Below, one piece after another: positions 47,629 to 60,012 of a stretch of DNA of 64,000 nucleotides. The position numbers and the translations under genes were made by a program. The notes below the pieces were generated by a model. The model ran no database searches. It was not told the origin of the DNA and saw only the letters and a list, made by a program, of their open reading frames with translations. The stretch spans positions 43,786,573 through 43,850,572 of the forward strand of contig NC_092869.1 of assembly GCF_032062135.1 (NCBI RefSeq), read 5' to 3'. The stretch comes from Pyxicephalus adspersus. Lineage: Eukaryota; Chordata; Amphibia; Anura; Pyxicephalidae. Positions within the stretch are counted from its first letter, which is position 1. The number at the start of each line of letters is the position of its first letter.

Positions 47629-49065
47629 CCAAGGTATTAATTTATGATGCACAAATTTCCATTTTGAACATTTTCCCTTTAGATTTCCTCTTTCCCTGTT
47701 ATGTTTTAGCACAGGGATTTTTATCAAAAGTAATAAAGTGATGTCAAACTTTTTAAATATTTTGTTTGTTGGATTGATCTCAGACGAGTGATTGGCTGTT
47801 GGTATTTATTGTATGTTATGTGGCACCGGATAAATGTTATCCAATCTCTTCCAAATGTATTTTTCTTTCCACAGATCACTAATGTCTGGCTGGCCAAACT
47901 TAGCAGCTTCAGAGAACTTGACAATAACTTTATACCTTTATAACTTTATAATCTCTATATAGAATTTTTTGTTTTTGTTTTCTTTCTTTCTTTTTAAACT
48001 TTTATATTTATATCTATTCTTGTGAAGTTCCATACAGCATTACAGCTACATACAAATTACAATAGGCTTTTTTATTTTTATTTTTTATTTTTAAGAAAGC
48101 AGTTTTATTCCTGGAAATGACAAGTTGCGAATTTGCATAACCAAAATTACACCTAAAAACTAATTAGCTAAGAGTGCTCGGAGGAAAAGTGTTCACAAGC
48201 CGATGTTGTTTTAACAGTTGTTTTTTTAATTTCTTACTATTTTTTCTCTTTTTTAACTGTTCCCAATTTGTGTATTGTTTACCAGATGTTAGTTTTTTAT
48301 TTACTGGTAAAATAATGATCCCAGAAATACTTCATCATAGCAATGATCTGCTGTAATCTGCACCGAGGAGACTGATAACATTGGAAGAAGACTAACTGAA
48401 AATACAAACGTTATACGGATTGGAGTCGGGGCTACTTGGCCAGCAGTGTTGTATAGTGGGGAGGGTTTTGCATTTTATATTTGAATAGTATATTTGCCGG
48501 TCTTATCATGAGACGAAAATGTCATATCAGTGTTCAATTTGCCAGAATTCAGAATTTGCACAAAAGAGATCCAAGGGTGCCCATAAAGTTGGTGTTGATG
48601 CCCATTGGAGGGTACGAGCACGTTCCCGCAGGACTTTGCTTTTTATTACTAATCTGAAACCTTCTGATGACATAAAAGATTTAGTTTCAGTTGTTCTGAA
48701 GATGAATTTTATTGCAGAATCTCCATGCACAGTACATCTTTGCCTGAGAATCCAGATTTTCTTGCAAGGCGTTACTTTATCGTCTTTCCCCTTTTGGTCT
48801 CTCAGACAAGATCTCCAGGATTGAACAATAGAAGGAAAATGCCAGAATTCCCACAGCTGATGGCACAGTGAGGGTCACGGCTTGCAGGATATGGTGGGCC
48901 TGGGTGATTGAGGATATGGCTTGACACAGCTAAGACCGGAGGAAGAACATGATTTTTCATCACATCCCTTTAGAAGCTGGAAAGTGGCCCATTTGGAAGA
49001 GAATCTGATATGATTGCATTTTATGCTGTATGAAGGACTATTGTTATTGCATGCAACTGATATGG
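47629..49065. other. Unique sequence, no gene recognised
   Basis: AT-rich with short T-rich microsatellites at 47975-48100. A 101-codon frame at 48519-48824 (+) has no known domain; I could not support it as an exon. Confidence 0.4.
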
Positions 49066-50215
49066 GGGCCAGCACACAGGGGATACATCAGAAGGCGCAA
49101 CATACAGAGGGCCCAAAGGACACAGAGAGGACCCTGCACATATGACAAAGCAAGGACAAAGTACACAGAAAACACAACACACAGAGGAACCAACACACGG
49201 AGAACACAGAGGGCTCTGCCCACAGAGGACCTAACACACAGATGCCCCAGCATAGATTCCACACTATACAGAATCCACAACACACAGAAGAATCAACATA
49301 TGGAGAACCCACAACATAGAGGGCCCCACTCAGAGAACATAGCAAACCAAGGACACAGTACACAGGGGTATCAACACATGGAGAAACCTAAACACTGAGG
49401 ACCTGGCATACAGGCCACGGTATAAAGAGGTAGTAGAGATAGTACACATATGGCACAGCACAGATAACACAACAAACTGAGGACACAGTACATAGAAAAA
49501 TCAACTCAGAGAAGAACCCACACATTAATCACACAGAACACTGAGGACCCAGCACATAAAAGATCGGCACACAGTGGACCCGGAACACAGATGCCATAGC
49601 ATACAGAGGACAAAGTGCAGGTGACACAGAAAAATGAGGACACAGCACACAGAAAACACAACACGTAGAAAAACCCACACATGGAGAACACTGAGGGCCT
49701 GGCACACGGAGCCCCCCAAACTGAGGACACAGCACACAGAGAGCCCTGCACATAGAGGACACAGCACACAGAGGAAGCAACACACAGATGACACAGCACA
49801 TGAAGGCCCCAATACACAAAGATTACAGCACACAGAAGACACTTTACATAGATGACTCAACGTAAAGAAGACACAACACACAGAGGTCACGGCACACGGC
49901 TGACCCAACAAACTGAGCGCATAGTTTGCAGAACTCACAACACACATGGCATACAGCAAACGGCTGACCTGACACAATGCACACAAAGAACCCAACAACT
50001 AGTGCTCCCAACCTGCAGAGGACACAGCACACAGAGGACCCAATACACAATACCCAGATTGCTCACACATTGCACACAAATGTCACAGCACACAGAGGAG
50101 AATGCACATAGATAACACAACACACAGGATATAACACACAGATCATGCATAGCGCTCAGCACACTGATGACACAGAACACAGAGGCCCCCACATACAGAG
50201 TGAATCTCCACATTG
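49066..50215. repeat. CA/GA-rich minisatellite, unit near 17-20 bp
   Basis: About 1.15 kb of imperfect units such as ACACAGCACACAGAGGAC with larger sub-blocks (CACACATGGAGAA, AGAACACTGAGGACC). Minus-strand frames rich in Cys, Val and Leu and plus-strand frames rich in Thr, Gln, His and Arg are composition artefacts. Confidence 0.85.
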
Positions 50216-51110
50216 GGGACATGAATAGAGATAACAAGCGGCCAGGAGTTCTAACCCCTCACCATTCCATCCAGAATTAGATTTTTTACTATATATAGAT
50301 ATACATGAATTGAGTATGTGAATACTTACTCCTGACAGATGCTGCAGCAATGCATTATAGGAAATGACAGGTTATTGATTTGGAATTTGATGCTTTGATG
50401 TGGCACAAGAGGGAAATAAATATTCTTTTACATCTTGCAGTGCTGTGGATTTGTAATACAGAGAATAGCTGCCAATAAAGGGTTAGTGACTTTGTCACAA
50501 ATGTCACCGCACAGAGAGACTTTTCTTTCCTCTCGTATTTGATTTGTTGTTGTTTTCCGTTATAGGACACAAGCAGTTTTCTTACAAGCTGACACTCTGG
50601 GTAGCGGAAATCCATTCTTGCCGCCTCATCAGCAAATTAACTGAATTGACTGTTAGATAACGTTTCCTGGGCCCAATGCAGGAATGGCGGAGGACAGCAA
50701 TGGATTTGGCACACCGCTCCTGATAATTGTACCTTATCTCAGGTCGGAACATTGATTACACTGGCTGCTAACCTGCTGATTACAGAAGAGTATAGAGGAG
50801 GAGGGGACAGAAGATGGGGGGTACAGGGTAGATAAGTCTATCCAACATACCTGGACTCCTGGCCTGGTGCCACATACATACAGAGCCCCATCTCTGAGAA
50901 TGGTGGGGAGTTTCTTCCTGGGAGAATTTCATCAGGTAAAGAAAAAGAGAGATACAGTATTGGAAGGAGTCTGCTGGGTAGATCACTGAACAGCTGAACA
51001 ACCTACTGCAGACTTCAGCCGTGTCATCGTGACTTCTGCAATAGTTCTTGGCCAACCCAACCCAAACTTGGAGCTTTGGTTGCTCCAGAGATAGCAAGAA
51101 CCCCCAAAGG
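50216..51110. other. Unique sequence, no gene recognised
   Basis: No feature is recognisable. Confidence 0.45.
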
Positions 51111-51730
51111 GCACAGCAGGTGTACGAAACTGTAAACTCAGCACATGTATGGTGAGAATACCTGATAATGGGAACAGCAGGTGTACAACCCCAGGAAAGG
51201 GCAAGGATATTTGGAATTGCTCATAATGAGCACAGGAACACAGCACAGGGACAGAAAACCCCCCATAATGGGCATAGAAGGTGTACAGACCTAGGAACTC
51301 AGCTCAGGGATGGTAAAAACCCCTCCTAATGGACACAACAGGTGTACAGACCGAAGAACTCAGCTCAGGGATGGTATAAACTTTCATAATGGGCACAGCA
51401 CGTCTACAGACCAGATAACTTAGCACAGGGATGGTAAAAACCCTTCATAATGGGCATAGAAGGTGTACAGACCCAGGAACACAGCACAGGGATGGTAAGA
51501 ACCCTTCATAATGGGCACAGCAGGTCTACGGACCCAGGAACTCAGCTCAGGGATGGTAAGAACCCCTCCTAATGGGCACAACAGGTGTACAGACCAGATA
51601 ACTCAGCACAGGGATGGTAAGCCTTCATAATGGACATAGAAGGCGTACAGACCCAGGAACACAGCACAGGGATGGTAAGAACCCCCCAGCAGGTGTACAG
51701 ACCTAACAACTCAGAGCAGTCACAACTGGT
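51111..51730. repeat. About 60 bp minisatellite
   Basis: Roughly nine to ten units of GGGCACAGCAGGTGTACAGA, CCCAGGAACTCAGCACAGGG and ATGGTAAGAACCCCTCATAAT. Some units have a GGCATAGAAGG variant in alternating positions, hinting at dimers. Confidence 0.85.
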
Positions 51731-51841
51731 GTGCAAAACTGGGAACTCCACTGAGGGTTAATATAAGGAATCAAGTAACCATTATTTGATTATTATAATT
51801 CTCTTTAATCTAATAAATACGGAATTTATGTGATGGGACTC

Positions 51842-52198
51842 CATAAGGTGGAACTAAACATAAAAATTTTAAAATGGCAACCAGGACAAGCGATGTTGCT
51901 TCTGCAATAAAAGAACTTTACCTGCCCGATCACAGTTTTTTTTGCACTTACCTGTTCTTGACCCAGCGCAGGTACAGACATCTTTACCCGATCTTCTTGG
52001 AGTCAGATCTTTGGCCATCTTTATGGAGCGAGCTGGGTTGACATAACTCCCGTGCATGAGCCAGAGTTCATTCTATGCTGGGATTCCCTGCACATCTCTG
52101 GCATTGTATGCGCAGCTCAGCATTTTTTTTAGTGATTAGGTAGGTATGTTGTGTTCTGCAATCAAGAGCGGTCTGTTTTTCATAGTTCCACTTTAAAG
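51842..52198. mobile_element. About 350 bp non-autonomous element with GTGGAACT ends
   Basis: GTGGAACTAAA at 51848 and its inverse AGTTCCACTTTAAAG at 52184 form short terminal inverted repeats. The interior includes TTCTGCAATAAAAGAAC, ACCTGCCCGATCACAG and ATGCGCAGCTCAGCAT; related pieces occur at 62100-62205 and 63190-63420. Confidence 0.55.
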
Positions 52199-53090
52199 CA
52201 AATGGCCCCTAACTTTCTAGGGTGGGGTGAAACGTATACATGGCCCATGTAGGTTTTCTTTTAAGTCTGGGAGAATTACCCCATAGAAAGTACGTCAGTG
52301 TCTGACCACAGTCATCCCTATAAGGACAGACGGGCTGAACGGTTAATATACATTATGTTGTACTTTCCCAATCATGGGGGTGTCATACAAACTCCAAGTC
52401 CTGGAAACCGAAACCAGCAGCTCAAATTCACAGCGCTAACCACCATGCAATTTTCCTAACCACCAAGTCAGGACTAGTGAACTGTAGATGAACAGATCCC
52501 TTTATCCCGTGTTCAGCTGTCAGATGGAATTATAAGAACATGTGGCCAGCCATTCACTCTGAATTCACTCTGCGGCTCTTCTTTCTGTTCACCGCTCTCT
52601 TATCTCCGGCTTGTGAGAGCTAACACCTGTCAAGGCCTGCAACTTATTACCGCCAGAGAAGATGGCTCATGTTCATATAAAGCAATGCACTTTACTCTTT
52701 TATTAACTTTTATGTGAACCTGAAAGGGAGAAAAGATAAAATGCTGCAAGGTCTTAGCTGCTAACTTTTATCCAATCAGAGGAAAAAGCTTCAAAGCGTC
52801 AGAAGAGTTTGAATTGAACGTTCTGTTTGTGTGATTTGTCCAATGTTCTAAATCATAAGGATGAGAAGTTGTGGAACAGATCTGTCTGTTTGTATTACTA
52901 CACATGTGCTTTATCCAATACACCCTGCATACACAGACCAGACTGGAGTTCTCCGAACACAACACGGACTGCCAGTTATGTCACCAATATTCCACACAAT
53001 GGTGCCACTCGCATTGCACTCCATCACTGGTGAAAGAATAAATCTGATCAAAACAATTGGATTTTCTCAAATGCATTTCAGAGCCCTGAA
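52199..53090. other. Unique sequence with SINE scrap near 52376-52470
   Basis: CATACAAACTCCAAGTCCTGG and CAGCGCTAACCACCATGC follow the SINE order but are decayed. No gene seen. Confidence 0.4.
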
Positions 53091-53094
53091 TCTC

Positions 53095-53978
53095 AGACAT
53101 GATGAGGGTAGCTCGGACCTTCTAACCCATCCTTTGCCATCACCACCATCAGAACCTCCGCCTCCCCCCGACCCCCACCTGCTTACCAACCCCTCTCCCA
53201 CCATTAAATACCCAAACACAAAACTTGGATTTAAATTGGCTGACAAGCTCCCGTTTATTTAAACACTATGAAATAACTTAACCATTCAAATAATTACCAA
53301 ACAAATATCCAATAATAAATAAACGACAAATAAATAAATACATATGACACTTTGATTAGCATACATTAACATAACATAACACTCCATTATTATTATTAAA
53401 ATTATTATTAAACCGGGATTATATAACACCAACATATTCCATTGGATATAGCCTAACTAACCAACAACCTAATTCCTCTTTTATTAATACATAACCATTA
53501 TACACTCAAACAACCAGGTCACAGGTCTCAAAAGGCAAAATCCGCACCCAACAGGAATTTTACTCTTCCAACATCTCCACCTTGGCCCCTAGCCACCCAG
53601 CACCGCCTCAGGGGCCATATTCATCCGTTCACCTTCACAATCAAAGGGGATTCCCCCCTGCCAAAATCCACCACTTTTCCAATGCACTGGATCCTTGCCT
53701 TCCAAGACCCCAACCGAAAAACGAACCAAACTTTCAAATTATAACCATAACAGAAGGGGTGGGTGGGCAGGAAACTTTTTTCTTCCAAAAGAGGGCCTCT
53801 CACTTCCGTCCAGACCCTTTTAACTTGTCCTATTCCTAATCCCCTCCTACCCCACACTCCATACTAGCCCAGCCCCCTCTAGCATCACTACATTTCATTA
53901 ACCCCTTAACACCCCTGAGCTAGGCCTAGCACCCTGTCATGTAGGCCCTGCACCTAATTTCTTACGGCTACGGGCCTC
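53095..53978 (+). mobile_element. About 880 bp dispersed repeat, copy B
   Basis: Inverted relative to copy A (42430-43350). Landmarks are CAAAACTTGGATTTAAATTGG, AACCAACAACCTAATTCC, CCACCTTGGCCCCTAGCC, CAATGCACTGGATCCTTGCC and CTACGGGCCTCT at the right end. The shared sequence stops at GCCTCT in all three copies, which marks a true element end. Confidence 0.7.
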
Positions 53979-54955
53979 TATATATTGATAGGTTGCCCAT
54001 CCCTTGCCATTTGTGCCGACTTGCAAACATGGCTTCCCAACACAGAGATTGCACATTAGGAATGTGCAAACTGTAGGTGGAAGTAGTCCTGCTATCAATT
54101 GTCCAAATAAGAATCTGAAATGCACAGATAAGAAATGTTCTCCTCTCCCTTTTCCATGTATGATCACATAAGATTGTTTCTAATTGAAAGTGTTTATGTA
54201 GCCCTAGACTGACAGCAATGGGCAAGCAATAAACCCTGATGGGCCCATATTAGTGTTCCTCCATCTGCCAATCTGATGGCTCCTGTGCAGGGAGGGATAT
54301 CTGAGGGTGATAAATGGATGGATTCAGGTATTTAGGGGGGAGATAACCAGTGTTCCATGTATATGATATATGTACATATTAATCATGGTTAGAAAATATT
54401 CATGTACATGTGTCACTTTGACCTGTATGTACATTTCATTTTATCTATTTGTATTTTAGATAATGGCGATCCCATAAATATCCATCAGAGATGCAGCTGA
54501 CAGAGATACCAGGAAGCTGAGCCTTCCATCAGGGCATAGGGTGAAAATGAATTTACTGATTCAGTAATAAGAAGAGGCAGCAGCTGCATGCAGGGGATAA
54601 TTGCAGCTCCTGCAGAGACGCGTTGCAGGCGCCCAAGAAAGGATTAGAGCATCCTCACTCCCCATCACTCCTTGATGGAATTAGAAGCCTTGCTCAGCTG
54701 CTGGGAATCTATTTATATATATGAAGCCTGAAATGAGACAAATCTCCAAACATTGCAATCTGCACAAGATGCCCTTTAGTACAGTAAAGAACAGCAGGGA
54801 AAAGAGAAACAACCCCAAATTACCCAAAACTGCAGAATCAATCCGCATGGAATCCTTCTTCACAGGAAATCACCATCAACCCTGCACACCAGCTGCCATA
54901 TAAACATTCAGATGACTGTATTCCCAATATCTGATCAATGAGGGGTGAAGACATA
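53979..54955. other. Unique sequence, no gene recognised
   Basis: No feature is recognisable. Confidence 0.45.
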
Positions 54956-54959
54956 TAGG

Positions 54960-55055
54960 ACGGGGGGAGGGGGAAGACACAAAGAGGGGTGAAGACATAA
55001 AGAGGGGTGAAGACACAAAGAGGGGTGAAGACACAAAGAGGGGTGAAGACACAAA
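54960..55055. repeat. 18 bp tandem repeat, about five copies
   Basis: Units of AAAGAGGGGTGAAGACAC in a row, nearly identical, with a G-rich start. Confidence 0.95.
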
Positions 55056-55890
55056 CTCCCTTCTGCACCATGTGAATGTTCTATGTACGGCAGCTTTGAC
55101 CGTGTTCTGTTTCAGGTTCTGGGTGCCATATGCAGGAGCATAGTACAAAGTAACTGGGAGCCTCAGATGTTAGCATGGATGGGTACGGAAAGGCTCGACG
55201 AGGGAAAGGAAATCTCTTTCAGACGAGCCGGGCCACTGGCCATTGTAAATCCTTGGCTGCAGGGAATGTTTGAAGTCACAGACCTGAACTCAGGCCAGTT
55301 TCCAGCCACAACTTCCTTCTTATGTACATTGGCTGGATAGAAGAAGAAGCTGACTACACTGAAAGGATTTATTATTCTACGTGAAATCAGAGAAAGTGGA
55401 AAGATAAAAGTTATTTTTCAGGTATTGCTGGAGGTGGGGGATCGTGGGAACAGAACGCAGAGTTAGGACAGACAAAACCCCCCTACTGAACTGTAATATT
55501 GATGAATTATTTATTACTGTACGCTCAGATCAATCACCTACCTGCATCCAATCCAATCACCAGATGTGGCTGTCATGTTACATTGCTGCACAGTCCATGG
55601 AGATCAGGCTTACAAAACACTCAGAAAGAGGAGTATGAAGGGTATTACTCAGAAATCCCTTGTATATAATGAAAGTCTAAGTGACTCTAACCTGCAATCT
55701 GATTGGTCCTTGGCTTCTACATTGGGGGACCATATAGTACAACTACAGATGGTCCAGGATAAGTGAGGCCCGGGATATTACAAACACTGCTAATAATGTG
55801 TCATAATGGTCAGTACTGCAGGAGAGGAGTGCAGGGGGGTTGCAGTTCAGGAATGAATTGTGGAAATGTAGAGGGTAAAGAAAGGAGTGC
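55056..55890. other. Unique sequence, no gene recognised
   Basis: Short frames only, no known domain. Confidence 0.45.
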
Positions 55891-56400
55891 AGGTAGAGGA
55901 AAGCAATGAGGGGGTATGACAGAGGGCAGAATATGTAGGAGAGGAGTATAAAGGGTATGAAAGAGGGCAGAATGTGTAGGAGAGGAGTATGAAGGGTATG
56001 ACAGAGGGCAGTTTGTGCAGGAGAGGAGTATAAAGGGTATGACAGAGGGCAGTAAGTGTAGAAGAGGAATATAAAGGGTATGACAGAGGGCAGTATGTGT
56101 AGGAGAGGAGTATGAAGGGTATGACAGAGGGCAGTATGTGTAGGAGAGGAGTATAAAGGGTATGACAGAGGGCAGTATGTGTAGGAGAGGAGTATAAAGG
56201 GTATGATAGAGATCAATATGTGTAGGAGAGGAGTATAAAGAGTATTATAGAGGGCAATATGTGTAGGAGAGGAGTATAAAGGGTATGACAGAGGGCAGTA
56301 CGTGTAGGAGAGGAGAATAAAGGGTATGACAGAGGGCAGTACGTGTAGGAGAGGAGAATAAAGGGTATGACAGAGGGCAGTATGAACATGAGAGGAGTGT
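55891..56400. repeat. 41 bp minisatellite, about twelve copies
   Basis: Unit GAGAGGAGTATAAAGGGTAT followed by GACAGAGGGCAGTATGTGTAG. Copies are 85-100% alike. The minus-strand Pro/Leu/Ser/Tyr-rich frames (157 and 86 codons) are repeat artefacts, the frame cycling every three units. Confidence 0.95.
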
Positions 56401-58134
56401 CGGGGGTATGATATGAGTGTGGAGGTATGGCAGCAGACATGGGAGTATTGGTGGGCGAGGAGTCACAGGTCATACTGCAGCCAGTCCGATAATTATACTT
56501 TTCTGCTGTATAAATATTTAGCGTACAACACTTTCATCTATCGTCAGTTTTAGTGATGAATATGTGATGAATTGTTTCATTTTCTTATCCATCCTCACCT
56601 GGCCATCTCTTCACCTTTAGAAGCAAATCCCAGACCGGAAATTGTGACAGAGATGCATCAGGATTGTCAGAGGATTGAGATGAAGAGTTTGGTGAGAAGA
56701 GATCTCGGTGTCTGAAGATGCCCAGCTGGGCGCTAATTGATCTTCCAGGGCTGCGTCTGATCTGCGTTTCACATTCAATTACATTAGAGCGCTCACATCC
56801 AGCCTAACGCCAATGCTCTTAGCGGCCGGTGACATAATCCCAGCATTTGTAAAGCCTCAGTGATGGACAGCTTAGTGCCCACATCCTGGTAATTATCCAG
56901 AGTGTGTTATCCAATTTGTTGTGATTGGCCCCCTCGGAGGGACCCGGCGGGGTGGAACTTTGATAATTAGTCATTTCATGAATATAAAGCTATATACAGC
57001 CCAATATGTAAGAAGGGGGAAACCACGGCTGATGATTTGGTGTGTATGTCGAGTTTTTAATATCAAACTCAACAAATTGGAAATCTTTATTCTTCAATCT
57101 TTAAATTTTGAACCTTTTTGGCTCAGTTAAACTTTTTTGCAAAACTGCAACCTCTTAAATTTGGATTTTCTGAACTCGAAGTCTCAATAAAGTCAATAAA
57201 GAATCTGATTCAGGCATTTAGGCTTAAAATGCATGTGTTAGCTTATCACATATTGTAACATTGTATAGAAGGTTTGGGAAGCTCCTGATATCCAGGATTG
57301 GATGATGGGGCCAAAAACCAACCTGAGCCACCTAAATATTCCTTTACTGAGATAAAAATGGGGACCGGATGGGTCTGCCAGTCCAACCTAATATATTAGC
57401 CAACTGCAGAAAGTCAGAAATGGGCTTTTGTGCTTCCCATCTCCCCCAGAAGAATTTGGAACTCCAAACCAACTGATAGAACGTTGAATTCATTTAGTCC
57501 AATTCCAAATTTTGAATGACTCCCAAAACGAGATATTTAGCAGCAGCAAAGCTCCTGATAATGCATGGCAGGGCGCGCTGATGCGATTTATGTCAGTACA
57601 TCTAAAGTGTCCATTGTGACATTCACCCCCATGATACACATTCACCCCTCATATAAAGCACATGTATGGGAATATCTAAGGCTCATACAGACCCCAGCTA
57701 GTATAAGTGCATAAAGCTTATAGAAAGCATTTGTAAAGTGTTTTGTGAGATCGGCTTGTTTGAAGACGTTAAAGAAAACATAATTTACAGTACGGAGATA
57801 TTAAACACAGATTGGTATAGGAAGGCTGAATGTCACTTTAAATAAACTCCTTGCAGCCTTCTCTGGGCTAATAATATTGCTGATTCTTCCTCCAGCCTGC
57901 AGAAAGCTTCTTCAAAGTGACAGTCAGCATTCCCATTAAGATCTGTGTGTAACATCCACAAATTGTAACTGAAGTTTGCTTTAAAGATTTCAACCAAGCT
58001 GCTGCAGAAAATTAAAATGGAGTTCTGCTTTAAAGTTTAATTGAAGTTTCTATTTAAAAGCTAAATAATTCCTGGTGCCACTTAAGTGGGGAAGCCTTTC
58101 CAGTACCATGACGGTGCAGAGACTTAAAGGGGCC
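56401..58134. other. Unique sequence, no gene recognised
   Basis: No gene is seen. Near 57960-58040 the motif CTTTAAAG recurs within MITE-like sequence. Confidence 0.4.
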
Positions 58135-58505
58135 CTATCAGCAGAATCTTAGCTTATATAAAAGGGTAGATAACCATTTTATATTAAAGCGGCCCTAAAC
58201 TCAATATTTATACTTTACATGGAAGGCTAGACAACTCTTCTAAATAAGTAAAAATGCTGTTTTTTTTTTTTTGCAACCTACGTCATTGCATGGGAGGCTC
58301 TGGCTGCTCCTTCTGCGCATTTTGTCCACTAAGGGGAAAAGAAGAAAAGGAAAAAGATGGCAGCACCCAGCATTTCCTCCATGTCAGGACAAAGGAGGAT
58401 TCCAGAACGGCACTGGACGGACATGAGACCACATGTGGAGGGATTGGGGGCTTTGTGGAAGTAAAGGTCAGTTGTGTTTTTTTTTATTTTTTCTGCCATT
58501 TCCAC
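58135..58505 (-). repeat. Copy of the 500 bp dispersed repeat, reversed
   Basis: On plus, TTAAAGCGGCCCTAAACTC, TTTATACTTTACATGGAAGG and AAGATGGCAGCACCCAGCAT are the inverse of the ends and middle of 11740-12262. Confidence 0.6.
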
Positions 58506-58607
58506 TTTAATGGAAGCAGTGGCCTCTCTACAGAAATCAGACACACCCCCCCCCCCTAGTAAGTCAGAGCTCTCCAATCAGCATAAAGCATGTGATTTGC
58601 TAACTGG

Positions 58608-60012
58608 ATAGATATAGTCAAAAGAAAGGAGTTTTTGACAGATAAGAATTTAGAAGAAGTTTAGTTTTACTTGATATTCAATTTCAGTGCAAAGGCCAGT
58701 CATTAAATTAATGATTTCCACAGATACTACACAAAATATAGCCTCAAATACAACAAAAGTGTCAATTAGTAACAGTGGAAAGAAATGTACAATGGTTGTC
58801 TATTTAACCCGACGCGTTTCACCTATTTGGCTTCCTTAGGGGCTTTTTTTTTTAGACTTACCTTGGAGCTTTGTTATTAGTGAAAGAGTGATGTCCGTTT
58901 AAGGCTTACATAGTTAGCAAAAAGTATAAATAGAAAGACTTTTCCAATTTTTTGTTTGGATTTTAAATTAGGTTTAATAGGGAGCACAAAGAGAGAAGAA
59001 AGAAAGAGGTTCGAGGCTCAAGAGTCTCGTGTCAAATTATGACTGTATTAGTACATATTCACTTCATATATAACAAAGTCATACAAATACATAGTTCACA
59101 AACATGTTTTTGGTAGAATGTATAAAGTATGTTGTAATTATCTTGCCTAGTTCTGTTAAGAAGGGATCACAGAAGTAGGAACATTGATTTAACACAACAT
59201 ATTATGTTTGTTTTACCTATTTCTGTTCTAGGTCACAGAAATAGAGTAGTTCACTAGACATAATATTGCTAGCGTGGACAATAGACAGCAAAGAATATAT
59301 ATGGGAAATAAGAAAAAATGATAAGACTGTGTTTTCCGTATATAAGTCCCCAACGCGTTTCGCCCAGATTAGGCTTCCTCAGGGGTATATGACTTTATAC
59401 GATTTATGGTCGAGTAGGATTGATTTAAACTAACATAAGTGTTTGGTATCATATGATGAGATATGAGGGTGAATATAAGTATTCATCCAGTGGTCTTATG
59501 CTCTTATAAGGTTGCAGATTGTAATGAATTGTATAAGAGTTGGATACCAGCAAACCATGATTGAAGAGGAATATAGCGTTGCTGCATGGTCAGGTGCTAG
59601 CAAAAAAAAAAAAAGGTTAGGTTACCTTCAATTATTTAACCGGCCATGAAGGTCATCTCTACTTATTCAACTGGTCTTTTTTTGCCAACTATGTGAGCAT
59701 TAAAATGGACATCAATCTTCCACTACAGAAGTTCCCCCACGTTCTCAAGTCTCCATGTTCCAATGCAAGTCTCAGAAAAAAGCCCCTGAGTAAGCCAAAT
59801 AGGCGAAACGCGTCGGGAAAGGGAGACAGCCATTGTATATTTCCCACCACTGTTACCAATTTACACTTTTGTTCTATTTCAGGCTATATTTTCTGTAGAA
59901 TCCGTGGAAATGATTCATTAAATAACCCACCCTTGTACTGAACTTGAATATCAAGTAAAAACTAAACTTTATTCTTGTCTGCCATATAATCCCTTCTTTT
60001 GACTATATCTAT
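58608..60012. mobile_element. 1.4 kb element with about 330 bp terminal inverted repeats
   Basis: Left end ATAGATATAGTCAAAAGAA and right end TTCTTTTGACTATATCTAT are exact inverses. The arms match to about 58940 and 59670, and each arm carries the bipartite core (58811-58843 plus, 59782-59816 minus). TA beside GATATAGTC at each end fits a TA target duplication. No transposase is seen. Confidence 0.75.
58975..59640 (+). mobile_element. Bipartite-core element in the loop of the palindrome
   Basis: CAACGCGTTTCGCCC at 59351 and AGGCTTCCTCAGGGG to 59385 form a third, independent core between the two arms. The flanks (CATATATAACAAAGTC and GGTATCATATGATGAGATATG) differ from the arms. Limits approximate. 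Confidence 0.5.

Noticed and set aside
48519..48824. 101-codon frame with two Cys near the start (CSICQ), suggesting a zinc-binding fold
   Set aside because: Only one C-x-x-C pair is present and nothing else fits a zinc finger; no homologue recognised.
49030..50237. Cys/Val/Leu-rich minus-strand frames up to 157 codons
   Set aside because: Composition artefact of the CA-rich minisatellite; frames overlap on both strands.
55743..56473. 157-codon minus frame with YPLYSSPTHTALCHTL repeats
   Set aside because: Explained by the 41 bp minisatellite.
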